A DNA stretch of 19,506 nt, taken from NCBI GenBank assembly GCA_038327655.1, contig JBBQLG010000122.1:1-19506 (forward strand), written 5' to 3'. Both the position numbers and the translations under genes were made by a program. Below are positions 12,981-19,506 of the stretch, one piece after another. The notes under the pieces are model-generated. The model had not been told where the DNA came from. It did not search any database and worked only from the letters and a program-made list of their open reading frames with translations. Numbering within the stretch: position 1 is the first letter of the stretch; each line of letters begins with the position of its first letter. The DNA comes from JBBQLG01 sp038327655 (GTDB lineage: Bacteria > Bacteroidota > Bacteroidia > Cytophagales > Spirosomataceae).

Positions 12981-15900
12981 ATGATAAAATCGCTATCCGG
13001 TCGGATCTATTTGGGGGCAGCCCTCGCATTTCTGACCGTACCCGTACTGATACTGCTTTATTTCGATGCGTTTCGGCGGCACGAGATGCTGTTTCGTCAG
13101 ATCATGAAAACGGTTGTCATTGCCAAACAGGCAACCGATTTACAGGAAGGTCTGACGGAGTGGGCAACGCTGCGTCAGACCGAAACGGCGAAGGCAACAC
13201 CCGCTGGCGCATCGGAGGCCCGGCTGCTCGAACCCACCCTGCAACTCACCCTGCGGGGCCTGACCGATCAGATGGCGTTTGAGCCGCTGCAGTTGAACCG
13301 GCTCCGGCGGGTCAGGCAGGATATGTCGGTGTTACTGGCCGGTGATGCGGGGCGGTTACCGGCTGTTCGCAATCAACTGTCCATCGTGCGGGAGCACGCG
13401 CTGCGCGAAATAATTTTGCAGAAACAGGCCGACGAAGACCGCGATTACTGGCAGAAATGCGTGATGTGGTGCGCGGTTTTTGTGGCGGTTTCCAACATCG
13501 GCATCCTCATCATGGTCATCTTCGAGGAGTTCCGCAAACGACGGCGGGCCGAGCGGGAGCTTAAAGGCAACTTAGCCACGCTGCAAACGTATAACCAGGA
13601 AAGCAACGAGCGCAACTGGCAGCTTACCGGCCTGTCGACCATCAGCCAAAGTTTGCAGGGCCACGACCACCCCGACGGACTGGCGCAGAGCTTGGTCGCT
13701 GCGTTGGTCGACTACCTGAAAATTCCGGCTGGTGCCCTGTACCTCTATCAACCCGCCGGCCGGTATCTGGACCAGATTGCTTCGGTGGGACTGCCTGCCG
13801 ATGCCTCCTCTACGTACGAACTCAACGACGGTCTGGTGGGTGAGGCCGCCATGGGCCGCAACATGCTGATCGTGAATCACGTGCCGGACGATTATTGGCG
13901 ACTGGCCTCGGGGGTTGGCGCGGGCGGAGCGGGACAACTCGTACTCATGCCACTCTGGCACCGCAAGGAGCGCATCGGTGTACTCGAACTGGCCTCGTTT
14001 CAGGCCCTGGAACCCCAGGCACTGGCCCTCCTGCAGCAGCTGACGGAACCCATCGCGGTGGCCATTCATTCGGCGCAGACCAACGACCACGTGCGGATAC
14101 TGCTGCAACAGGTTCAGCAGCAGAACGATGTAGTGGCCAATCAGCAGAAAGAACTGCTTAAGTCGAACGAAGCCCTGCTGCGGCAGGCCGACAGTTTGCA
14201 GGCATCGGAAGAAGAACTGAAGGTGCAGGAAGAAGAACTGCGCCAGATGAACGCGGAACTGATGGAGAAAAACGAAACCATCGACGTCGCCCGGCAGGTG
14301 CTGGCCATCAAAGCCGACGAACTGGAAGCGACAAGTCAGTATAAATCGTCGTTTCTGGCCAACATGAGCCACGAACTCAGGACCCCGCTCAACAGTGTGC
14401 TGATCCTGGCGAACCTGCTGGCCGATAATAAAGCCGGGAACCTGTCGGCCAAGCAGATCGAGTACGCCAACATCATTCATAAGTCGGGCCACGACCTGCT
14501 CACACTCATCAACGACATTCTGGACCTGTCCAAGATCGAAGCCGGCCACGTCGACCTGCAACTCGAACCGGTTTCGGTGAACAGTGTACTGCGCGACGTG
14601 ACGCAGTTGTTCGGCGTGGTGGCCGAGGAGAAAAAGGTCCGGTTTGTTACTTCAGTGGACGAATCGGCCCCGGCGATCATCACCACCGATAAGCTCCGGC
14701 TGGGGCAGATCATCAAAAATCTCCTGTCGAACGCTTTTAAATTTACGCCCCGCGACGGCCGCATTACCCTGACGGTCAGCCACGCTGTGGATACCCACAC
14801 CCTGACCCGCGACTCGCTCCGGGAGCAGACCGATGTACTGACTATTGCCGTGGCTGATACCGGCGTGGGCATTCCGGCCAACAAGCAGCAGCTTATTTTC
14901 GACGCTTTCCAGCAGGCCGACGGGTCTACGAGCCGACAGTACGGTGGTACGGGCCTGGGGCTTTCCATCAGTCGCGAGCTGATTAAGCGGCTGGGGGGCG
15001 AAATCCGGGTGGAAAGCACCGAAGGGCAGGGCAGCACCTTTACCATCTACCTGCCCCTGTCGGGGGGCGTCAATCCATCGGGCGAACCGGCTGCCTCCTC
15101 GTCGGTGTACCTGACCCAGCGTCCCCGCCCGGCCAATGGAACGCCCCTGTCAGCACCGGAATACCAAACCACCGTGGCCGACGACCGCTGCGACCTTGGT
15201 CACGGCGATCCGGTGATGCTTATTGTGGAAGACGATGCCCATTTTGCCGGTATCGTGCGCGACGTGGCCCGCGCCAAAGGCTACAAAACCATCGTGGCCC
15301 TGCAGGGGGATGAAGGCCTCCTCTACGCCCGGCAGCATAAGCCGTCGGCCATTATTCTGGACCTTCAGCTTCCCGTGCTGGATGGCATCAGCCTGTTGCA
15401 GCGGCTCAGAGACGATCCGGCCCTGCGCCATATTCCGGTGCATATTCTATCGGCGGGCGACGAGCCGCGCATTGCCGTGGAGGGGGCGATGGCGTACCTC
15501 AAAAAACCCGTGGCGCGGCAGGACCTCGAAAACGCCTTTACCCGCATTAGTGCGTTGCTGGTCGAACGGGTGAAAAACGTACTGGTGCTGTCGGGCGATC
15601 ACCTGACGGACAATTCCCTGACGCAGCTCATCGCCGACCGGCATTTCGACATCGCCTGCGATTACGCCACCCTGACCGACGAGGCCCTGCAAAAGGTGCA
15701 CGAACGGACTTACGACTGCGTGATCGCTGATATTGGTGCCGATGTGACGAAGGGGGTAGCGCAACTGCGGCAGCTCCAGGCCGGTCGTCAGTCCAACCCG
15801 CTGCCGGTCATCATCTACCTCAATCATGACCTCTCGGCGTCCGACGAGCTACAGCTTCGGAAAGTGTCCGATGCCATTATCCGCGATTCGGGCCATGCCA

Positions 15901-16388
15901 AAGACCGGCTGATGGACGAACTGGACCTGTTCCTCTACAAGGTGCAGCGCCGAAGCCAGTCCACTCCCGCGCCCTTTGCGTCGGCGGCTGACTGCGACCT
16001 GACCCGTACGCACTGGCAGGGCCGGACGGTGCTGCTGGTGGATGATGACATGCGGAATGTGTTTTCGCTCAGCACCCTGCTCGAAGAACACCAACTCACC
16101 GTTATGACGGCCAGTGACGGGCAGGAGGCCATCGACGCCGTTGCGCAGCACCCGCAGATCGACCTCGTGCTGATGGACATGATGATGCCGACGATGGATG
16201 GCTACGAAGCCACCCGGCGCATCCGGGCCGACAGCCGGTTTACGAAACTACCCATCATTGCCCTCACCGCCAAGGCGATGGCGGGCGACCGGGCCACCTG
16301 CATTCAGGCGGGGGCCTCGGACTACATTACAAAACCCGTTGATACGCAACAGTTACTTTCCGTGATGCGCGTTTGGATGCAACCCTGA
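12981..16388 (+). CDS. hybrid sensor histidine kinase (TM-sensor-TM-GAF-HisKA-HATPase-REC-REC-REC)
   Basis: The 1135-residue inner-membrane kinase has a helical extracytoplasmic region (about 30-160, CHASE3-like in size) between membrane segments at about 9-27 and 161-180. A GAF domain (about 220-378) and a Glu/Gln-rich coiled coil (385-450) follow. HisKA has phospho-acceptor His464 in SHELRTP. HATPase has NLLSNAFKFTP, DTGVGIP and GGTGLGLSIS. Receiver 1 has Asp751/Asp752, acceptor Asp794 (ILDLQLP) and Lys842. Receiver 2 (about 870-990) has lost the acidic pair (VLSGDHLTDN) and keeps only a possible Asp917. Receiver 3 has Asp1021-1023, Asp1066 (LMDMMMP) and Lys1118. No HPt or DNA-binding domain is present. 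The stop overlaps the cheR start by 1 nt (TGATG), making it first of a four-gene coupled block. The signal is unknown. Confidence 0.93.
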   Translation: MIKSLSGRIYLGAALAFLTVPVLILLYFDAFRRHEMLFRQIMKTVVIAKQATDLQEGLTEWATLRQTETAKATPAGASEARLLEPTLQLTLRGLTDQMAFEPLQLNRLRRVRQDMSVLLAGDAGRLPAVRNQLSIVREHALREIILQKQADEDRDYWQKCVMWCAVFVAVSNIGILIMVIFEEFRKRRRAERELKGNLATLQTYNQESNERNWQLTGLSTISQSLQGHDHPDGLAQSLVAALVDYLKIPAGALYLYQPAGRYLDQIASVGLPADASSTYELNDGLVGEAAMGRNMLIVNHVPDDYWRLASGVGAGGAGQLVLMPLWHRKERIGVLELASFQALEPQALALLQQLTEPIAVAIHSAQTNDHVRILLQQVQQQNDVVANQQKELLKSNEALLRQADSLQASEEELKVQEEELRQMNAELMEKNETIDVARQVLAIKADELEATSQYKSSFLANMSHELRTPLNSVLILANLLADNKAGNLSAKQIEYANIIHKSGHDLLTLINDILDLSKIEAGHVDLQLEPVSVNSVLRDVTQLFGVVAEEKKVRFVTSVDESAPAIITTDKLRLGQIIKNLLSNAFKFTPRDGRITLTVSHAVDTHTLTRDSLREQTDVLTIAVADTGVGIPANKQQLIFDAFQQADGSTSRQYGGTGLGLSISRELIKRLGGEIRVESTEGQGSTFTIYLPLSGGVNPSGEPAASSSVYLTQRPRPANGTPLSAPEYQTTVADDRCDLGHGDPVMLIVEDDAHFAGIVRDVARAKGYKTIVALQGDEGLLYARQHKPSAIILDLQLPVLDGISLLQRLRDDPALRHIPVHILSAGDEPRIAVEGAMAYLKKPVARQDLENAFTRISALLVERVKNVLVLSGDHLTDNSLTQLIADRHFDIACDYATLTDEALQKVHERTYDCVIADIGADVTKGVAQLRQLQAGRQSNPLPVIIYLNHDLSASDELQLRKVSDAIIRDSGHAKDRLMDELDLFLYKVQRRSQSTPAPFASAADCDLTRTHWQGRTVLLVDDDMRNVFSLSTLLEEHQLTVMTASDGQEAIDAVAQHPQIDLVLMDMMMPTMDGYEATRRIRADSRFTKLPIIALTAKAMAGDRATCIQAGASDYITKPVDTQQLLSVMRVWMQP

Positions 16389-17218
16389 TGATACCGACCG
16401 ACTACGCGCTGAGCCACAGCGATCTGGACGCGATTACGACGCTGATCCGGCTGCGCTATGGCTACGATTTTACGAATTACGCCCGGGCTTCGTTCCGGCG
16501 ACGCATTCAGTACTGCATGGGCCTGGCAGCCATCGACAGCCCTCAGGAACTGTTGTTTCAGTTGACCAACGACCCCGCCTTTTTTACCTGGCTGGTGCAG
16601 TCCATCACGGTTAACGTGACGGAGATGTTTCGCGATCCGCCGTTTTATGCCACCCTGCGCGAGAAAATACTGCCCAGGCTGGCCTCGTACCCGGTCATCA
16701 AGATCTGGCACGCGGGCTGTTCCACCGGGGAGGAGGTGTACTCGATGGCGATCTTGCTGCACGAGGCCGGGTTGCTGGAACGCTGCCGCATCTACGCAAC
16801 GGATCTGAACCCGGCAAACCTGGAAAAAGCCCGGCAGGGTATTCTGCCACTGGCACCGATGAAAGACTACACGGTAAATTACCGGCAGGCGGGCGGTAGC
16901 CGGGCGTTTTCGGCGTACTACACCGCCCGCTACGACCACGTCATCATCCACAAATCCATCCGTGATTCGATTCTTTTCGCGCAGCACAACTTAGTGACCG
17001 ATCAGGTTTTCAACGAGTTTCAACTGGTTTGCTGCCGCAACGTGCTCATCTACTTCAACAAGGAGCTACAGAACCAGGTGATCCGGCTGTTTCACAACAG
17101 TCTGGCCCCGCTGGGGTACTTAGCCATCGGCCTGAAAGAATCCCTGCTGTACACGGATTTGCAGGCGCAGTTCGAGGTCGTGAGTGCAGCCGCCAACATC
17201 TACCGCCGTACCCGATGA
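16388..17218 (+). CDS. CheR-type protein-glutamate O-methyltransferase
   Basis: From ATG 16388 the protein has 276 residues; a TTG frame five codons earlier is less likely because the ATG is coupled to the kinase stop. CheR uses SAM to methylate glutamates on chemoreceptor-like partners. The N-terminal helical domain contains RYGYDFTNYARASFRRRI (23-40) and TVNVTEMFRDP (74-84). The SAM-binding motif is HAGCSTGEEVYSMA (108-121), the acidic second strand is YATDLNP (136-142), and CCRNVLIYF is at 215-223. There is no TPR or PAS extension. No methyl-accepting protein, CheA or CheW is encoded nearby, so its substrate may not be a chemoreceptor. The stop overlaps the next gene by 4 nt. Confidence 0.92.
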   Translation: MIPTDYALSHSDLDAITTLIRLRYGYDFTNYARASFRRRIQYCMGLAAIDSPQELLFQLTNDPAFFTWLVQSITVNVTEMFRDPPFYATLREKILPRLASYPVIKIWHAGCSTGEEVYSMAILLHEAGLLERCRIYATDLNPANLEKARQGILPLAPMKDYTVNYRQAGGSRAFSAYYTARYDHVIIHKSIRDSILFAQHNLVTDQVFNEFQLVCCRNVLIYFNKELQNQVIRLFHNSLAPLGYLAIGLKESLLYTDLQAQFEVVSAAANIYRRTR

Positions 17219-17799
17219 GCCACCCGTACCCACCCCAAATTGTGGTCATTGGCGGCTCGGCGGGCAGCGTCCGGGTGGTAATCGGTATGCTGGAAACCGG
17301 TATTTTTCCCCTGTCTGTTCCCGTAATTATGGTCCTGCACCGGCCCAAAAACGTGGTTAGTGAACTGGATATCGTGTTGAGCCGTCCGGATTTAGCCGTG
17401 CGCGAGCCGGTCGACAAAGAGCCGCTGCTGCCCGGCGGGTTGTATCTGGCCCCGCAGAATTACCACCTGCTGGTCGACGAGGGGGTGTTTAACTTAGACA
17501 CATCCGAGCCGGTAAATTTCAGCCGTCCGGCCATCGACGTAACCTTCGAGAGCGTGGCCGACGCTTATGCCGGCCGGGCGCTGGGCATTCTGCTCAGCGG
17601 TGCCAATCAGGACGGGAGCTGGGGACTGACCCGGATCATCAGCCGGGGTGGCATCGGCATTGTCCAGCGACCGGATACGGCCGACTATGCCGACATGCCC
17701 CGGTCAGCCCTGGCGACCAATCCGGATGCGCTGGCCCTGAGTCCATTACAAATTATTGACTACCTCAACAACACATTTGTGGTTACCAACCGCCCATGA
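17215..17799 (+). CDS. CheB-type methylesterase domain protein lacking a receiver domain
   Basis: ATG 17215 overlaps the cheR stop (ATGA) and gives 194 residues, the catalytic domain only. CheB hydrolyses receptor glutamate methyl esters and deamidates glutamine. The triad is present: Ser15 in IGGSAGS, His42 in VLHRP and Asp133 in SGANQDGS, with spacing close to that of enteric CheB. APQNYHLLV and SRPAIDVTFES are also typical. Ordinary CheB carries an N-terminal receiver whose phosphorylation relieves inhibition. This one has none, so it is either always active or controlled in trans by the receivers of the neighbouring kinases. A longer frame upstream lies wholly in cheR and is rejected. Its stop overlaps the next start by 4 nt. 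Confidence 0.92.
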   Translation: MSHPYPPQIVVIGGSAGSVRVVIGMLETGIFPLSVPVIMVLHRPKNVVSELDIVLSRPDLAVREPVDKEPLLPGGLYLAPQNYHLLVDEGVFNLDTSEPVNFSRPAIDVTFESVADAYAGRALGILLSGANQDGSWGLTRIISRGGIGIVQRPDTADYADMPRSALATNPDALALSPLQIIDYLNNTFVVTNRP

Positions 17800-18908
17800 C
17801 ACAGCCGGCAACCCCAACAACTCCGTTTACGATTCTGCTGGTCGACGACCGGGAGGAGAACCTGATTGCGCTCGAAGAACTGCTGGATAATGGGCAGCGA
17901 ACGTTCATTAAAGCCACGTCGGGCAATGAAGCCCTGAAATGTGTGCTCAAAAATGACGGCATTGGCCTCATTATGCTCGACGTGCAGATGCCCGGTATGG
18001 ATGGTTTCGAGGTGGCGACGCTCCTCAAGGCCAATCCTAAAACGCGTGACATATCCATCATTTTCGTGACTGCCATCAGCAAAGAGGAGCAGTACGTGAT
18101 GAAAGGGTTCGGTCAGGGCGCGGTCGATTATTTAGCCAAACCCTTAGACAGCAACATCACGCGGGCCAAAGTGCTGGTTTTTGAGCAGCTGTACACTTCT
18201 CAGCAGGCCCTGAAACACTCGGCTGCTGAGCTGGTCAAGATCAACCGGCAGCTCGAACGCTTTGTGTACATGGTGGCCCACGACCTCAAATCACCCCTTG
18301 CCGGGATGATTTCGCTGATTTCGCTGGTCGAGTACATGAACGAGGACCGGGCGGTGGAGCAGCCTGAACTGGCGGAATACCTCGGCGACATGAAAACGGC
18401 GGGCATGCACATGACCACCATGATCAGTTCCGTGCTGGAGTACTCCCGGCAGAGCCTCGACCAGCAAACCTGCGAGACCATAGATGTGGCCGACCTGCTG
18501 CACCAGACGGCGCGGCTGCTGTTTCCGCCCCGCCACATCACGATCCACATCACCGAACCGATGCCTGTGCTGTACACCCGCAAGCTGAAACTACAGCAGG
18601 TGTTTCAGAACCTGCTGAGCAACGCCATCAAATACAGCGATAAAGCACAGGGCGAGATTACGGTAAGTAGCTGTGAGAACGGTGATTTTGTTGCGTTTTC
18701 CGTGCAGGATAACGGCCCCGGTATGACCGATGAGCAGAAATCCGGGCTGTTCCGGCTCTTTGCGGCCAACGGCCAGTCGGTGCGCGAAAGCAGCACCGGC
18801 GTCGGCCTGAACCTCGTGAAAGTACTGGTAGAAGAGCAGGGCGGCAGCATTCAGGTGAAAACGGTACTCGGCCAGGGCAGCACCGTCTCGTTCGACTGGC
18901 GGAAGTGA
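17796..18908 (+). CDS. REC-HisKA-HATPase hybrid kinase (soluble)
   Basis: The 370-residue cytoplasmic protein has an N-terminal receiver with Asp17/Asp18 (LLVDDREEN), acceptor Asp62 (IMLDVQMPGMDG) and Lys115 (YLAKPLD). A short helical linker follows, then HisKA with His162 in MVAHDLKSP and HATPase with NLLSNAIKYS, DNGPGM and the G2 loop STGVGLNLVK. There is no membrane segment or sensor domain, so its input is probably phosphate from another kinase, most simply the hybrid kinase at the head of the block. The AHDLKSP H-box is typical of phytochrome-like HisKA kinases. ATG 17796 overlaps the cheB stop by 4 nt, and it is the last gene of the block. No obvious terminator follows. Confidence 0.92.
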   Translation: MTQPATPTTPFTILLVDDREENLIALEELLDNGQRTFIKATSGNEALKCVLKNDGIGLIMLDVQMPGMDGFEVATLLKANPKTRDISIIFVTAISKEEQYVMKGFGQGAVDYLAKPLDSNITRAKVLVFEQLYTSQQALKHSAAELVKINRQLERFVYMVAHDLKSPLAGMISLISLVEYMNEDRAVEQPELAEYLGDMKTAGMHMTTMISSVLEYSRQSLDQQTCETIDVADLLHQTARLLFPPRHITIHITEPMPVLYTRKLKLQQVFQNLLSNAIKYSDKAQGEITVSSCENGDFVAFSVQDNGPGMTDEQKSGLFRLFAANGQSVRESSTGVGLNLVKVLVEEQGGSIQVKTVLGQGSTVSFDWRK

Positions 18909-19024
18909 GGGGCTTTTCCACAGAACGGAGACTGAAAACAGACTTTTTTAAACCGTTTGCCGGCTCGTTCGTTGCGTTTTAGTGGCGGGTACTCCATCCG
19001 CCCGCGTTACTCAACGACTTTCCG

Positions 19025-19506
19025 ATGATGATTTTCCTGACGAATGCGCTCCGAAACGGAGTTTTACTGCTGACACTGGCAGCGGGTGCGGCCCTGAGCC
19101 AGACCACCATCCCCCTGACACCCAGCGGGGTTGCCACAAAAACCACCTTAGCTGCCAGTGCCGCCCTATCGCCCGAACACAGCACACTGCTGCAACTCCT
19201 GAAGGCGTCGGGGCTGGCGACTCAGGCTGTCGGCAAGGGGCCATATACCGTGTTTGCCCCGACCAACGAAGCCTTTTCGGCCCTGTCCGAAAGCACCCTG
19301 CGCGAACTGTTGCTGCCTTCAAGCAAAAAACGGCTGGCCCGGTTGCTGGCCTACCATGTCGTACGTGGTCGCCTGACATCGGACCGGCTCAAAGATGGTC
19401 AGACCCTGACCAACCTGACGGGACAGATCCTGGTGGTTCACAAGCAGGAGAACACCATCACCATTACCGACGGCCGGGGAACGGTTGCCGACGTTACCCA
19501 GTCCGA
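19025..19506 (+). CDS. fasciclin (FAS1) domain secreted protein (partial, N-terminal 160 residues)
   Basis: The frame from ATG 19025 (a second ATG follows directly at 19028) is open to the right edge. A signal peptide (hydrophobic core GVLLLTLAAGAALS, likely cut before QTT) leads into a FAS1 domain from about residue 50. Its first conserved box is GPYTVFAPTNEAFSAL (72-87) and the second is AYHVVRGRLTSDRL (109-122), followed by the LVVHKQENTITITDG strands. FAS1 proteins are exported and mediate adhesion or matrix contacts. Single-domain members are common in Bacteroidota. The 116-nt spacer after the kinase gene has no recognisable terminator or promoter pair, only a short GGCGG/CCGCC dyad near 18983-19001. 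Truncated by the window edge. Confidence 0.88.
   Translation, partial: MMIFLTNALRNGVLLLTLAAGAALSQTTIPLTPSGVATKTTLAASAALSPEHSTLLQLLKASGLATQAVGKGPYTVFAPTNEAFSALSESTLRELLLPSSKKRLARLLAYHVVRGRLTSDRLKDGQTLTNLTGQILVVHKQENTITITDGRGTVADVTQS

Noticed and set aside
13572..14561. 329-residue minus-strand open frame
   Set aside because: Antisense to the GAF and HisKA part of the hybrid kinase; no recognisable domain.

Overview
The window looks like a chromosomal stretch of a GC-rich member of the Bacteroidota, most likely a Cytophagales bacterium near Spirosoma. This is inferred from protein family content (DUF4159, the CoxE-type VWA/MoxR pair, BlaI plus M56 peptidase, the HisKA-REC-REC-REC kinase next to stand-alone CheR and CheB, a fasciclin protein). 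It also fits the scarcity of Shine-Dalgarno sites, A-rich leaders and TAnnTTTG-type -7 boxes. No rRNA, tRNA, CRISPR array, insertion sequence, integrase or phage gene was found.

Layout. (1) 1-207, minus: the start of a DUF3291 protein, cut by the left edge. (2) 452-5131, plus: a run of six genes: a very acidic conserved hypothetical, a MoxR-type AAA+ ATPase, a CoxE-like VWA protein, a small membrane protein, the 16S rRNA m3U1498 methyltransferase RsmE and a secreted DUF4159 protein. Two different palindromic intergenic elements (1026-1154 and 2021-2078) sit on either side of the ATPase gene and run into its ends. (3) 5229-7171, plus: a membrane fatty-acid desaturase with a good intrinsic terminator, then a lipoprotein alpha/beta hydrolase of the proline iminopeptidase type. 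(4) 7188-9398, minus: a DinB-family protein, an M42 aminopeptidase and an unrecognised 139-residue protein. A perfect 29-bp inverted repeat lies between the first two. (5) About 520 bp without a convincing gene, then a plus-strand four-helix membrane protein of unknown function (9920-10660). (6) 10670-12728, minus: a BlaI/MecI-type repressor and an M56 (BlaR1-like) membrane peptidase, with AAACTAT/ATAGTTT half-sites upstream that look like their own operator. (7) 12981-18908, plus: four translationally coupled signalling genes: a 1135-residue hybrid histidine kinase with GAF and three receiver domains, CheR, CheB lacking its receiver domain, and a REC-HisKA-HATPase kinase. (8) 19025-19506, plus: the start of a secreted fasciclin-domain protein, cut by the right edge.

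How the genes may work together. MoxR and the VWA protein are a classic ATPase/adaptor pair, and the acidic protein in front may belong to the same unit. BlaI and the M56 protease form a sense-cleave-derepress module. The four-gene signalling block keeps kinase, receivers, methyltransferase and methylesterase, but the window contains no chemoreceptor, CheA/CheW, HPt or DNA-binding output. Its output is therefore the main open question here. I see no clearly new defence or mobile system. The least explained items are the structured repeats, the degenerate middle receiver, the M56 C-terminal region and the unrecognised proteins.
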